Assembly: GCA_006384855.1 (NCBI GenBank)
Contig: VCJN01000109.1
Location: 1 to 64,000 of the forward strand
Source: Tetraselmis striata
Taxonomy: Eukaryota > Chlorophyta > Chlorodendrophyceae > Chlorodendrales > Chlorodendraceae
Direction: 5' to 3'
Length of the DNA stretch: 64,000 nucleotides
A program made the translations under genes and the position numbers. Of the stretch, positions 47,513-59,901 are shown piece by piece; position 1 is the first letter of the stretch, and each line of letters opens with the position of its first letter. Below the pieces are notes generated by a model that ran no database searches, was not told the origin of the DNA, and saw only the letters and a program-made list of their open reading frames with translations.

Positions 47513-47789
47513 CGACCGGCTCGCTGCGGCAGGGGAGGGCCGCGTCCGTGGTAGAGCGTCGACTGCGTGGACCAGTGACCCAGCCTGAGGTTCAAGGGAC
47601 AGGTATGGTAAACAACTGCCCTATGATACCGGTAGCGCTGAGAAAGATACTTTGCGCCTCGTTGGCGCTCAGGATTAAAGATTATATGTTAAGGGGAGTG
47701 GCCGAGAAGGGGAGGTACCGGGTGTGATGACGCCCGCATCGCCCGCGAAATACAAGAAGACGTGGCGTCTAACCCTTTTCATACCAACG

Positions 47790-48310
47790 ACCCAGCATGT
47801 TACTTGCGAAACCTTACTTTCTTGTGAAACCTACTATTTCTTTGTTCTTTGCTCCATGGCCTCCTGCTTGACCCCTGGTTTCAGGCTTAAATCTCTCTTG
47901 CTGGCAACCTTTCGTCACTATTTCTGCTTCTGAAATATTAAAATCCTCGATATATATTGAGACCTACGCTGATATTAGATAACGCAGGCGACCCGCGCGT
48001 GGGTGCGGACCATATTAGCTATATCTACTGGTGGTAGAGGGACGAGCGCAGCTGTAGCATGATGGCGATATGCGCTACTGCTATTGCTGCAATAACGTGT
48101 TGCTATGACCCGGGTCATTGGCTGCAAGCGTCCTCGCCGCGCCTGATAGCCTACCCCGGGGCGGGGGTTCCTTTAGTTCCTGGCAGCTAAGTGACTTCGT
48201 GGTTCCCTTGGCTCCTTCTTGGTTCTTGGCTCCCTGTCCTCCTGCTCGACCTTGGTTTCAGGCTTATGTCTCTCTTTTGATGCCAACCTTTCATAGTTGC
48301 TGTTAGTTCT
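47790..48310. repeat. diverged direct repeat (~100 bp, two copies)
   Basis: The block with ttggctcc/cctcctgct(c/t)gacc and tggtttcaggctta(a/t) then tctctctt and caacctttc appears near 47840-47935 and again near 48210-48305. No coding capacity noted. Confidence 0.7.
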
Positions 48311-48409
48311 GTTGTAGTGCGCTTTTGTGAAAGCCCTGATGTAATTTAAAGTTTTGCAATAATGCGCATATAATAATAAAAGTATGCGATATGAAGTCCC
48401 TGTCGTGGT

Positions 48410-49866
48410 CAAAGCATGTCGTGGTCATTTGTACTTTGCGACCCTTGTCCCCGCCTTGCGGCGGTTCCCTTTGTAATCCGGTCTTGCCCCCTCTTTGGCA
48501 TGGCATGTGCTCTTCCCTTTCGTCCGGTCTGTAAGGTTCCCGGAAACTTTTGCACTAAAATCCTGCAGCCTTCGTAGTCTCGGTTTAATGCCATAAAATC
48601 CGGATTTGGTGCCCTCCGCAGTCCGGTGTCAGCGTATGGGCAGGTGTTTGTCAGGACGGATTTCTCCTAGCGGAGCCAACGTATGGATAACCCCGTGCCA
48701 CCCCCTATACTGCCGAAACCGGAGGTTTCCGCAATTCCGAACTAAATGCCATTTGTCACCGACGCTTCTAGCAAACACCTTGCCTGCAACGAATTGTCTT
48801 TGTTTGAATGGTCCGGTTTCCCGAGACTCTCCTCGCTGACGCATTTTCTTTCGGCGCCCTTGCGCGGTTTGATAAACCCCGAGTTTTACTTTTATCCAGG
48901 GTTGGCGGTGTTTACCCGCCCTCGCGGTGCCCGTACTTGTCATGTGAAGATCCGCATTTTTCTATTGTTAAAATTTGCCGAGCTTGATCTGCTTTGTCGC
49001 CCGACTTAGTTGGGGTGGCGTGGTACCCTTCGTACTAGGGTCGTCGACATCATGTCCTCAACTTCTGCCTCTCGTCCGCCTAGGCCGCTGCTATAGCCCC
49101 TAGGGCATGGTGCAGTTATGTGGCCCTATCATGTTGCTGACGATTTGTTGCCGAAATACACATACATTGATCTTCCCTTTTGTTTTAGTCTGAAGCAAAT
49201 GTCTCGCCTCCGCATGGACTAGCTGCAGTCGGCGGTGGCGGACGTTCTATCGTTCAATATCTCGGAGAAGAGATATTGTCTCAGGTGAGATGCATGCTTG
49301 TACGGCGATCCTATCTAGAGGGTGGGTGGGTGGGAGAAAAACATAAAAGCAAGAGATGGTGCGGCGTAGCGTGCCGTGATAGGGGGTGGAGCTGGAGCTG
49401 GGTGTGACTTCGGACTTGTGCCTAGTTTGCCCTGCGCCGCGCTACCTTTGTAGTCGGGCGCTTTTGTGCATGGTCCTTCGGTCCTTCCCATGTCCGCTCC
49501 TTCCGTCCCCGTGCCCTTTTTCATGCGCAACGCTCCGAGTGCGTCTCCCGACAGCTCCCGTCGCCCGTCTGTTGCTTCGTTTTGAATACATGATTATATT
49601 TGGCACGGCGACGTTTAACCTTCCACGGCGTGCACGCTACCTCACGCTTTGATCCGCGGCTTGGGAACGCCACTTTTATCTTATTTAAGCAAGCGTTACA
49701 ATGCGAGTGCGTGCTTCATATCATATGCGATATGGAGTCCCTTAGCATGTCGTGGTCATTTGTACTTCGCGATCCTTGTTCCCGCCATGCGGCGGTTCCC
49801 TTTGTAATCCGGGCTTGCCCCCTCTTTGGCATGCCATGTGCTCTTCCCTTTCCGGTCTATACGGTT
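48410..49866. repeat. dispersed ~115-bp direct repeat, two copies 1.33 kb apart
   Basis: Copies at about 48415-48535 and 49746-49860 share catgtcgtggtcatttgtac, gcggcggttccctttgtaat and ccccctctttggcatg(c/g)cat. A shorter match (tatgcgatatg(a/g)agtccct) extends upstream of both. This suggests two insertions of one element family, or an LTR-like pair. The DNA between shows no recognisable gene. Confidence 0.75.
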
Positions 49867-51915
49867 TCCGGTTGGTCCTTCAGCCCTCGGCATCGCGCCG
49901 CCACACCCCTACTCTACTCCTACGCCTAGCGAAGTCAACCTTCAAGACGTTCAGACCTCTGAGAACCCGGTGTGCAAGCTCGCCGACCCACGCGCGCGCC
50001 CTTGCGCGCTCTCAGACATATCGTCTGCTTTTTCGCGATTTATCTATACTTCGTCGGAGCACCCGACAACCACCCGCCTCCTAGCTACGATCCACTGCGC
50101 GCCGTCAACGCCACGCCACCGAACGCGATGCCCCGTCGGATCCAGTCCCGGCTCCGCCAAAAATACTGATGACTCGCAATGCCATCGGGGCGCGACTCGG
50201 CCCTCGTGGCCACCCTGTCTACCCCGCTTTTTCGCGACCCAGCCCCAGCATCGATGCGTCGCCTGCGCGCGGGCTGCCCGCCTCCACAGCCGGCGCCGCA
50301 GCACCCATGGACGATGGCGCGCCCTCAATACCCGTGCCCAGAGACCGAGACCGAGACTGCAACCGGGCGCGGCCCCGCCGAGAGATGTTATTGGTCCAAC
50401 AGACTTGCCACGCGGCAGTCCCCACCTCTTACCGGCGGAGGCCAAAAACACGCTACGCCAGGCAGCCACGCAGCGACCCCGATCGCCCACGAGCCCGACA
50501 CATGCGAGCTGCCGGCGGGACGCCTCGGCTGCCTCAGCCGGAGCGCTGTAGTATTCTTGGTGGGGAAGGGACGGGAGTAGATTGGGCGCCCGCGGGGCCC
50601 TCCTAGCTGCACTTGCCGGGATAGCAGGCGGCAGTTATCATTAGGCGTGAGGCTGGCGGATAAGTACAATGAGGGCCTGAAAAGCCAGAGAAATGGCCGC
50701 AAGAGTGGAATGGAGTACGGGTAGGGTCGAAAAGGGGATTTCAAGAATCAAAAAGGAAAATACAAAGGGGGCGGGTGTCGCTCGTTAGATGAAGGACTTG
50801 GCCTTCAGAGACGCTACGCACTGTTAATTAAAGTAGTGAACCTTCTGCGGGTTCGTGCCGCCGGGCCGTAAGACAGCGGGGCCCGTCTAGCATCAAAGAC
50901 TAAGCGGCAACACAGTTGTAAGAAATAACAAAAATAATAAGAAATGTAAGAAATACCAAGAAATAATTAGCGGATCCTACGTGGGTTTGTACAGCCGGGC
51001 TGTGAAACAGCTGGCTTGCTTAGCACGAAAAGACTAGGAGGGGAACCAAGTTGTAAGAAATATCAAATTGCACGACATATGAGGATCGCGGGTAACGGCT
51101 TTGTGTAAAATGCCTTCTATGATTTTGTAGCGGTAAATGATTGGGCTGGCGGCTGAATCTTAGGCGTATCGTTCAATGAAAGAAACATATTCATCTTTGC
51201 ACAAAGGATTTGTGGATTACAAGACATCTTTCAAGCGTTGTATGTGAGGAAGAACGTGTCGGCCATTTCTGTCATATGTGTTTTATCGTTTGACGATATA
51301 TATAGGTGCATAAATCAATGACATTTCTTGCATCCAAATTCCCGTCCGCCGCATCGGCCCACCGACTTACCATCTGCCCACGTTTCGAAAGCAAACCCCA
51401 TCAATTTTGAATGGGTATGTCGGGAACTCGTGGCCGGTTTTTTGTTTTAAGTGCTCTACGTGGCCTGATCTACATGTCTATTCAGGGAATTTCGCACCAA
51501 TGCATCGTTAGATGCATTTTAGCACGAGCACCCCATACGGATGCGAGGTTCATTAAACGGGATGCGTTCTCGAGCAATTTCAGCTCAACCACAGCCGCTC
51601 GACCTATGTATAGCCGGCGGCTTGACTAAATGTAATTATATCGGACCTATCGAAAGAGTTATGGGGTGGGGAGGCTAGCTGCGGCGGGGCGTGTACTGTG
51701 CTCGTCCAAATAATCACGGCGTCCCTGAGTCCCGCCCGCTCGAGCCGCGCTCTGCCCCGCTCCACGCGCCGTGCTGCCTCGAGCGCGGGGACATGTGCAT
51801 ACGTGCCGAATTTGCGAACGATGCGTGTACGAATATTTGAATAATTTCAGGTACTACTAAAATAATTACTACCTGATATAATCTAGTACGTAGATTATAT
51901 CAACATTTATGACAG
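49867..51915. other. no recognisable gene
   Basis: Apart from the tandem pair at 50840-51066, I see no coding frame with a motif. The GC-rich 50000-50600 segment is open in several frames at once, as expected by chance. Confidence 0.35.
50840..51066. repeat. diverged tandem pair, ~135-bp offset
   Basis: The first copy (about 50842-50930) contains gccgccgggccgtaagacag and caacacagttgtaagaaata; the second (about 50975-51062) contains acagccgggctgtgaaacag and aaccaagttgtaagaaatat. Order of matching blocks is conserved. Unknown function. Confidence 0.65.
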
Positions 51916-52027
51916 TCACTTGCCGGGGCATGGAACTGCATTGTTGTGCAAAAGCTCATGCCGGTGTCCCCTGCTTGCATTGCAACTCATGGTGGCCCAA
52001 CACCCCATTATAAACAACCCATTTATG

Positions 52028-52200
52028 GCCCTACACCCGGCGGAACCCCGTGCATTTGTCAGTTCCGGCGAAATTTCCTGGTTCGGTTTCGCCGAAACTG
52101 CTCGTTTCCGGCGGAACTGAACGGAATTCCGGTGTTCTGTTCCGGCGGAAAACTGCGGATCTGAATTCTGCGGAATTCCGTTCCGCCGGAACGCAAGTCC
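52028..52200. repeat. cluster of ttccggcggaa-type motifs in both orientations
   Basis: At least eight imperfect copies of the motif (cggcggaac, ttccggcgaa, ttcgccgaa, ttccggcggaa, ttccgccgg) are packed in about 170 bp, several facing each other, so the DNA can form multiple hairpins. It may be a foldback remnant or a protein-binding array. Confidence 0.6.
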
Positions 52201-53383
52201 TCGATTTCGAGCTATGCCCAACCCTGACGGTACAGACGAGCGCGGCACGGCTGCTCGTCATCGATGCTTGATGAGTGACGACTCTCGTCGAGTAGGAATG
52301 ATTCATTATGCCGCCGCCGTGTTTGCAGTTAAGCCGGTACTCACATTAAAATTACGCGATAGAAAACCGGTATTTTCTGTACCGTTACTCGCTACGGCAT
52401 GTATTCAAATTGAAGTTTTTTATCATCAAGCTTTTCTATGCAATAGAAAACCATGGTTTCTAGCGAGAAAACCGACCTATGTTTTCTATCGCGGAACGGA
52501 CGTTTTCTCCATCACCTTGAAGGAGAGAAACACTTCCAGTATATAGCGGCCACCCGCATGCGGCTCGTGGGTCAAGATGATGCAAAATAGTATTGGTATT
52601 GCTACCCGCCGTACGTGCCGACCGCGCCGCGGGGGAAATAACATGGGCGCTCGCCTACAGACCAAAGCCGCCATGAAGGCAAGGGAAAGCCGGTGCTCCG
52701 CCGCCTCGCTCCCCCTTCCGCCAGTCAGCGTGGGCGTCGTCCACACAGCGCACGCGTTGCGAGGACGGTGCGCTTTCGTCGCTTCTAACTAGCGCGACGA
52801 AAAGCACCGGGCACCATCGTTCTTGCTACTCAGGTTGCGCCCACCCATAGCGGTCATCGGTGGCGGCTGCAACGGCTCCCCCTCCCCGCCAAGCATACCG
52901 ATATGCATGGCGCAGAGGCGCCTTGGGCGGGCACGATGTAACGCTTATTGAGCCGGGTAGTGTCGACAAGTGATGGCGGGGCGGGGCACCCGCCGCTGCA
53001 AGCGCCCCGCTTTTATTGCCATGGTTTTTAATGTGAATACATGCATCATCATACATGCGGCCATTTCGGATGAGAAAACCTCGGAGTGTTTTCTCATCTA
53101 CCGGTTTTCTCCTCTGCAAATTTCTCTCGTGCTTGTTAACGTTAATACCGGCTTTAGTTGTAAAATCCGCAATTGAGGCATACTGCTTGGAATTCGGCAT
53201 GTAGTACGGTATGAAACCACTCTAGAAAATTCTGATGGCGAGGCCCTCCAAACTACAAGGTGTGCGTAAAAAAACATGCAACGGAAATAATGCCCATAAA
53301 TGCGACATACGCACGTTCTCACAGTCGCAAAAACAGTCGTAGTTGGTTTCGACTACCGGTAATGTTCCAAAAATGTTTATAAG

Positions 53384-55446
53384 GTTTCCCTACAATGTTA
53401 ACATTCATAGTGCAACCCGTACGGTCCGTTGGCGGTTTCAACCGATTAAACTACCGGTACCATCGGGTTTCAGTACGGGCTGCTCCATCGCCCGCGAGCC
53501 CTGCGTTTCCGGTTGGGGAGCTACTTAGAACAGCCACCACCAGCTCGCATGCCATCTCCCCGCTCGAAGCCTTCGGGAGCACTTGTGCATACTTGTGCGC
53601 GCGCGAGTTGCAGAGGCTCATCAAGTCCACACCGAGGTTCCTTGTTCCCGGTAGCGGGTCATCGTGCCACACACATGCGTTACATCATCAAGAGCGATAG
53701 ACAACCCCTCGGAAGCGTGGTTTTCCCGACTCATGTGCCCGAAGTCGTTTTCCTTCTTTGACTTGGCTTTGAAGCCGAGAGGCTTTCGGGTAGCGATGCG
53801 CAAGGTATGGAAGTAAAGCTGGTGGGAGGGGGGTTTCCCCGTTGGGGGGGGGGGGGGGGGGGGAGGGTAAACCTGAACACCCGAAGCCGAGTCTCAGAAC
53901 GGGCTTTCGTGCGCTCCCGCAGTGGAGCAATCTCTTGCAGTAGTCAACTTCTGAGGTTAGGCGGGGCGGACGCGCTCGGTACCATGGCCGCTGCTCGTCA
54001 TCGCGGTTGTCAATGACGGCAACTACGCCAACCGCAACACATCGGCGCGGACGAAGGAGGACGTCCGTGTCGTCATGACGGCCGGTTGCCGTCATGCAAT
54101 GATGCAAGGTCCGGCCCGCGGTTCCTCACATTAGGGCATCGCAACATCGACGGTCGTTGTGCTCGGTGGTTTTTCCGGAATTACCCACGTAATGATTCGT
54201 TACGGGAATGGCGCCGCTCATGTGCCCGTGTTTGAAGAGGGCTTGTTGCCCTTGCCGTTACCGTTCCTTAGCAACGTTTGATGTGGTTGCAGTGGGAAGC
54301 GTCTGCACGGCTCGGTCCGCCGCGTGTCCGACGCTTCCTACCGCAACGTCGTCGTCACAAGGACAATGACAACATCCCCGCCGGGGGGTAGCTCTACCAC
54401 CTGGCGTGCTCGACGACCCGTGGTACACGTAACTACCCCTTCTCGGCTCGGGGTTTGGAACCTCGAACCACGACCCTCGGCCCGAGAACACCGGCATCGT
54501 TACGTGCTGGTGTAGGCTGTCAGAGCCTCTACGCCGGCCAACTCGTGCCCGACTTCCCGGCTTTTTTCCTCCGACATCTCGAGTTGCCCGCGGGGGGCAG
54601 CTCCGCCACTTAGCGCAATCTGTGCGTTTCGTGGCGTCGTCGTGGGCATGCGACTTGCGAGCGCGTGGTCGGCGGTCGTCGATGGTACAGCAACGGCGGC
54701 CGCCTCACCACACTCCGCGAAGCGAGGCCCGCGACGACTTATTGCGTCGGCGGGTCTTCTACGATACATCGCCGGCAGCCGACCCCGACACATATCAAGT
54801 CCGGTACGACATGACCACATTCGGTCCCTTGTTCCCGTGTCCAACTGCGTCATGCGTTTCCGGTGCCGCCCCTCGTGCGAGACGCCATGACGACCGCCGC
54901 TGGTGATGGCAGCGGCCGTACCGTGCCGTCGTCGCGCGGCGGCACGTGTCCACTCCTAGTAATGTACACCGTCAGTACGTGTGCATGGCTACCGTCGCGT
55001 CGCGTATAACGTACCGTCGGTACTCCTCTGGCTGTAGGCGGCGCGCTCGCGTGCCCGCGCGCGCAACCCATACTCGTCCTACTTGTGCCGCTATGTTTGC
55101 CTCTCGTCGTTAACCTGCCCGCTCCTGCTGGTGACATGCACCTCCATTTCTTACAGTCGCGCGCCGCCACGGCGTGCAACACCCGCTGCGTGGCGCCGTC
55201 GGACGACGGCGCCTTTGATTTCGCAACGCGTCTGGTGTGTCACTACGACAACAACAACGACAGCATCTCCCGCCCGCGTCTGCTCTACGCATGCACCTCG
55301 ATCGAGGTTCATGTTCGTCCTCTCAGCGCTAGACCCTTCTACAATCCAAGACATCTTCCGCCTTCGTTTGGTCAACACGCCTACCGAGTTACCACGCTCG
55401 CAGTCTTAAACGAAGCCAGGCTCGATTGCATGTTTGAAATGTTCTA
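53384..55446. repeat. repeat-family copy 1 (long form)
   Basis: It begins with gtttccctac and a block of about 170 bp containing tagtgcaacccgtacggt, taccggtaccatcgggtttc and agccaccaccagctcgc. It appears to end with ctcgattgcatgtttgaaa (about 55420-55440). Copy 2 directly follows and carries the same start and end, so this copy has about 1.7 kb of extra internal DNA. No gene is recognisable inside. Confidence 0.55.
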
Positions 55447-55460
55447 AGCTTGTGTATGGG

Positions 55461-55812
55461 GTTTCCCTACTATATTAACTGTCCTAGTGCAACCCGTACG
55501 GTATGCTAGTGGTTTCAACCGGTTAAGTTACCGGTACCATCGGGTTTCGGTACTGGCTGCCAGTGATCCCCGCGTCCCCGGCCGGGGAGCTACTCAGGAC
55601 AGCCGCCACCAGCTCGCCTGCCATCTTCTAGCTCGCTGCCTCTTGCAGCGCCCTCCCGTTTTCAGTTTCCGTCTTGCATGCTTCCTCCTCCGCCCCCCCC
55701 CCCCCCCTTTTCGCCGAGCCTTCCGAGGCATGAAATGGCTTCGTCTGTGTCAAGCAGCCTCCGCACCCTTTTGGCAACACCAGACTCGATTCCATGTTTG
55801 AAGTTAATAAAC
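55461..55812. repeat. repeat-family copy 2 (short form)
   Basis: It shares the first ~165 bp block with 53384-53556 (gtttccctac, taccggtaccatcgggtttc, agccgccaccagctcgcctg) and ends with ctcgattccatgtttgaagt. It contains a poly-C run at about 55696-55707. It is best explained as an internally deleted relative of the adjacent long copy. Confidence 0.6.
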
Positions 55813-56265
55813 TCACATGAGTAGCGACTAGTACCATTTCTCACCGTAGGACTTAAGCGCGACCATCACGTAATATCTAAAAAAATGTAGCAGCAGTAGA
55901 GTACTTTTTATTCCGGGCCAGTCGTGATCTACTAATCGTTCTTATACTTGCGCTGGTTCTGGCGCAGGCGCGACGATTATAGTAGACGGCAATATAGACG
56001 ATCGAGCAGCAGCAGCAGCAGCGGATGCTGGGGCGCGTTGGTGGGAAGCGCCCCCCGATTGATAGACAACATTGCACGGTTTCGAAGCGCAATATAACAT
56101 GGAGGCGGCACGATGGCGCGATCATGGCGCGGATGGCGATATGTGCTTCAAATGACGAACCTACGCTGACTACAAACCAACCCCTTCAACCTATGACTAA
56201 GGTGACGGTGATAGCGTATGGTAAGCGCGCTACTCCCGCAACAACATAGCGATCCCTAGTGTAAT

Positions 56266-56355
56266 ATATGTATGTATGCTATGTATGTATGTATGTATGT
56301 ATGTATATATACATATACATATACATATACATACATATATATTTATATATATCCT
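56266..56355. repeat. (TATG)n / (TATACA)n microsatellite
   Basis: About eight tatg units are followed by alternating tatatacatatacatata. Simple sequence repeat in an AT-rich region (56240-57250) without recognisable genes. Confidence 0.95.
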
Positions 56356-57282
56356 TGTACTGTGCCAGTTGTAAATGTACATCCTGAGATTAAGCATGAA
56401 AGACTTTTGTGGATTACCGTAACGTCGTCCGTGCTATTGGCCATATTACTATGGCACCGTGTCTCGTTGTATTAGTACTATGAGTAACAGTTGCTTACAT
56501 GATTTCATCAAAGGTAATGAAAATATGAATCATTCACAACACATACATGCTGATGTGCGATGTGGGGATACTACCTGTGGGTGTATGTCGATGGCGGCTA
56601 CTGCGCCATAATGCTATATTATGATTCTACGTATCCGCATATCGTGGCTGCGGCAAATTATATCAGACGACCAACACAAATAATGACATTATTCTTCACA
56701 GTATCACAGTATGCAGCAAGGCGCAATAATTGTCAACTGACAGCTGTCAACTGTCTAAACTTACAGTCACATAATACAACACAATTCCAGCTATCGAGGC
56801 AAGACCGACAACTGATGACTGATAATCAATAATCGCCAGTCTTTATTGCACGCAAAAATGCTAGTTTTCTACTGTCTATAACACTGCTTGTTAACTTGTA
56901 TGTCTATTATGGCCATGATCTATTGCTGGTGTCCTTTATCGTTGATGTCCTGTACCAGTGTGCCTTGGTAGTATTGGCAGCGATCCTTGGTCGCTGGCCA
57001 TAGGATCTTGCACTGAATAGGATGCAACTGACTCCTCTGTGCAAACAACGGGCGATTTTCGCTTCATTTTATAACTGCTCTGAAGATATAGTTTGTATTT
57101 CCCATCTATATGTCATTTCGAAGTTGATAGTATACCCCAAACGCAAAAGCAGCTTGATGATATAGGGCAGCCAGCACCGGAACTGGCAGTGGAAACATTT
57201 TCACGTTGGTAGTCGGGGCACCAGCAAACAGTCATATGTAAATGCTACACTTGTCCATGACTAAACTTAATTCACCAATCAT

Positions 57283-57694
57283 TCAATGCAAGATACGCCT
57301 AGCCAACTGCAGGCCCAGGAGCGCTGAAGGATTATCACCTGCCCCACACTTGGCACCCTGCATTAGCCCTACGAGAACATGGTGTTGTTTTCTTTTACCA
57401 CCACCAAATGCACAGTGACCACCCCGCCAGTCACTGTGGATGTCAACACTCGTCATGGACTTTCCTAGTTTTAAAGTTCCACTTCCACATTTGGCTTGAG
57501 GGCGTGTGCAGAGAAGGCATGCATGATGCTTCACTCAGTGTCTGCCCAATGGTGGTGGCGATGAAATGGACAATTAGCATTACTGCACTGGGCAGTAATG
57601 GGGCCAGGCGTGGCACCCCGCCCCCTCCGCTGGAATTGAATTGGAAGATAGAATTGGCGGCCAAGGCAAAATCTCCCGAGATCTGCTGCGCCAT
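57283..57694 (-). other. coding-like segment, uncertain
   Basis: Two overlapping minus-strand frames look partly protein-like: one with SGDFALAANSIFQFNSSG and VMLIVHFIATTIGQTL (a possible membrane segment), the other with HACLLCTRPQAKCGSG and MTSVDIHSDWRGGHCAFGGG. They lie downstream of the PAN/FG-GAP gene on the same strand and could be a 3' UTR or a remnant. No family recognised. Confidence 0.25.
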
Positions 57695-57870
57695 TCTGCC
57701 TGCCGTGTACCCTGGGTGCTCCCCACCACACCACCCACAGCGCTGCCATTCTCATCACCCATTGTGTTTTGGCTTCATTACGTTGCTCAATCTAGCGCAG
57801 CTCCTGCTGCCGCCGCACTTCCCGCACCAATCTCCGCTCCACAGGGCAGCATGCCTTGGCAGCAGCCGCC

Positions 57871-59901
57871 TCAGCGGCAGGGGTTCTCATACCAGACAAC
57901 GCCAAGGGCATCCCTCTGCCCACTGCCCCCCTCCTCCGTGTTCCGGATGTCCAGGTCACCGTCGCCGTCCATGTCGACCAGCTGATTGAGGTCAAACTTG
58001 ATGCCGGGCGGCCCGGAGACGTCGCGCCAGGTCTCCCCGAAGTCGGGGCTCCAGAGGATACCGCTGGCGCCATTACCTGCCTTTTCGAATGACGCCACCA
58101 GGTCCAGCGGCCCTTCACCATCGATGTCAGCCACTGCGATGGCCTTGGACCGGCGGCCGCTGGACTTGCTACTACGCGGATGGGTGATCTGGCTGTCGCG
58201 CCACTGATCGTACACATTGTCCGAGGGGCGGAGCACGTAGATGCGCTTGTTTTCAGTGGGCATGACCAGCTCGCGCGTGCCGTCGCCGTCAACGTCTACA
58301 AGGTCAGACATAAACATGGCACTGATTCCGTCCTTCATGTAGTAGTTCCTCCACCTCGACGTTCCGTCACGTCCAGGGTGCTTCAGCCAGCGCACACCGG
58401 CCATGTCCCCTTTACGATCCGCGACCACCAGGTCCAGGTGCCCATCCCCGTCGATGCCCTCCGCAAAGAGGTTCATCAGCCAGCCTACCGGGGAGATTTC
58501 GTGCTGCTCCCACCCGCTTGGATCGCGCCGCCGGCTAAGGCTCTCCGGAGCTTTCAGCCACCAGATGCCACTGTCCTTGCCGCCCACCACCAGGTCCACG
58601 TTGCCGTCCCCGTCCACATCAAACGGCAGGCTGTACATCCACTTCTCTCGCATGCCATTTGAGCCATCCAGCAGCCGCGCGTCATCCCATTTTGACGCGT
58701 CCGTGTAGTCACCGCTTGGGGCCGGCGCCCAGTGCACATTCAAGGAACGCGTGGAGCCTTCGCTGGCGCTGACCACATCCACCACACCATCTCCGTCAAG
58801 GTCCACAAACACGGCGTCCTCCACATCCGGCGCCTGCCCGATGTCTCGTGGCAAGTAGTCGGGAGAGAGGTACATCGTCACTCTGCCCGACTGCTCCTAG
58901 CCCACCACTATGTCTGGCCGGCCGTCTCCATTGATGTCTGCAGTGCGGGCGCCATCTGCACCCTTCCAACGGTTGTCAATCGTGTGCGCACGCCAGGCTT
59001 CGTCCCTGACGCTACAGCGGGCACTTGCCTCGCTATCTGGCGGCACCCCACCAGCCACCTTGCGCCCGATAACGTCGTCATTGTTGGGCTGAGCGTTGTC
59101 GCAGGTGGCCTTCATGAAGCAGTTGCGCCTGCGCGTGTTGAAGGTGATGAAGTTGCAGTCGCCGGTGGCAGTGCACAGTGACTGGCATGTCTCCAGGTCT
59201 ACGTTCTCAATCTTGTCTCCCAAGGTGGGGTCCTTGCAGCCGAGGTTCTGGGTGATGGCGTACGACACCTTGTCACTGCTGCCCATGCCACCAATTGGCT
59301 GATCCTCACTGGGCGGCGACCCATCAACTACCCTTCGCCCAACGAGGTCGTCATCATGACGTTGAGCGTTGTCGCAGGTGGCCTTCAGGAAGCAGTTGCG
59401 CTTGCGCGTGTTGAGCGTGATGAAGTTGCACCCATCCCTGGCAGTGCACAGCGACTGACATGTCTCGAGGTCGACATTCTCAATCTTGTCTCCCAAGGTG
59501 GGGTCCTTGCAGCCGAGGTTGTGGGTGATGGCGTACGACACCTTGTCACCGCTGCCCATGCCACCAACTGGCGGGTCCTCACTGGGCGGCGACCCACCAG
59601 CCACCTTGCGCCCGATAACGTCATCGTCGTTGGGCTGAGCGTCTCTGCAAGTAGCCTTCAGGAAGCAGTTGCGCCTGCTGGTGTTGAAGGTGATGAAGTT
59701 GCAGTCGTCAGTGGCAGTGCACAGTGACTGGCATGTCTCGAGATCGATATTCTCAATCTTGTCTCCCAGGGTGGGGTCCTTGCAGCCGAGGTTCTGGGAG
59801 ACGGCGTATTCGTATTCAGCCGAAGCATGGATGCCAGCCACCAAAAGCAACAGCGACGAGACGGTGGCCCTCGTAGCCAACATCCTCGGCGGCAGTGGCA
59901 T
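57871..59901 (-). CDS. secreted PAN/Apple-repeat and FG-GAP beta-propeller protein, interrupted by one TAG
   Basis: A single uninterrupted frame apart from TAG at 58897-58899. Start is ATG 59901 or 59883, followed by a signal peptide (RATVSSLLLLVAGIHASA). Three PAN/Apple-like domains follow, each with CKDPTLGDKIEN, CQSLCTA, CNFIT, NCF(L/M)KATC; their DNA copies are 273 bp apart and nearly identical. Then a FG-GAP/VCBS propeller carries seven DxDGDG-type loops: DINGDGRPDIVVG, DLDGDGVVDVV, DVDGDGNVDLV, GIDGDGHLDLV, DVDGDGTRELV, DIDGEGPLDLV and DMDGDGDLDI. The TAG falls just after the first loop, within blade 1, so both halves are needed for the fold. PAN domains bind proteins or glycans and the propeller binds Ca2+, so a secreted or surface adhesion role is likely. 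Whether this is a pseudogene, an assembly error or stop readthrough is unresolved. The ORF after the stop starts at Met 58881. Confidence 0.85.
58951..59820. repeat. three 273-bp repeats encoding PAN/Apple domains
   Basis: The landmark cgaggtt (following ccttgcagc) occurs at 59241, 59514 and 59787, exactly 273 bp apart (91 codons). The repeats are far more similar to each other at DNA level than expected for old domain duplications, so expansion or gene conversion is recent. Confidence 0.9.

Noticed and set aside
52322-53175. A transposon bounded by taagccggta / gaaaaccggta motifs
   Set aside because: The motifs occur in inverted order at both ends but spacing differs by about 15 bp and identity is too low to claim terminal repeats.
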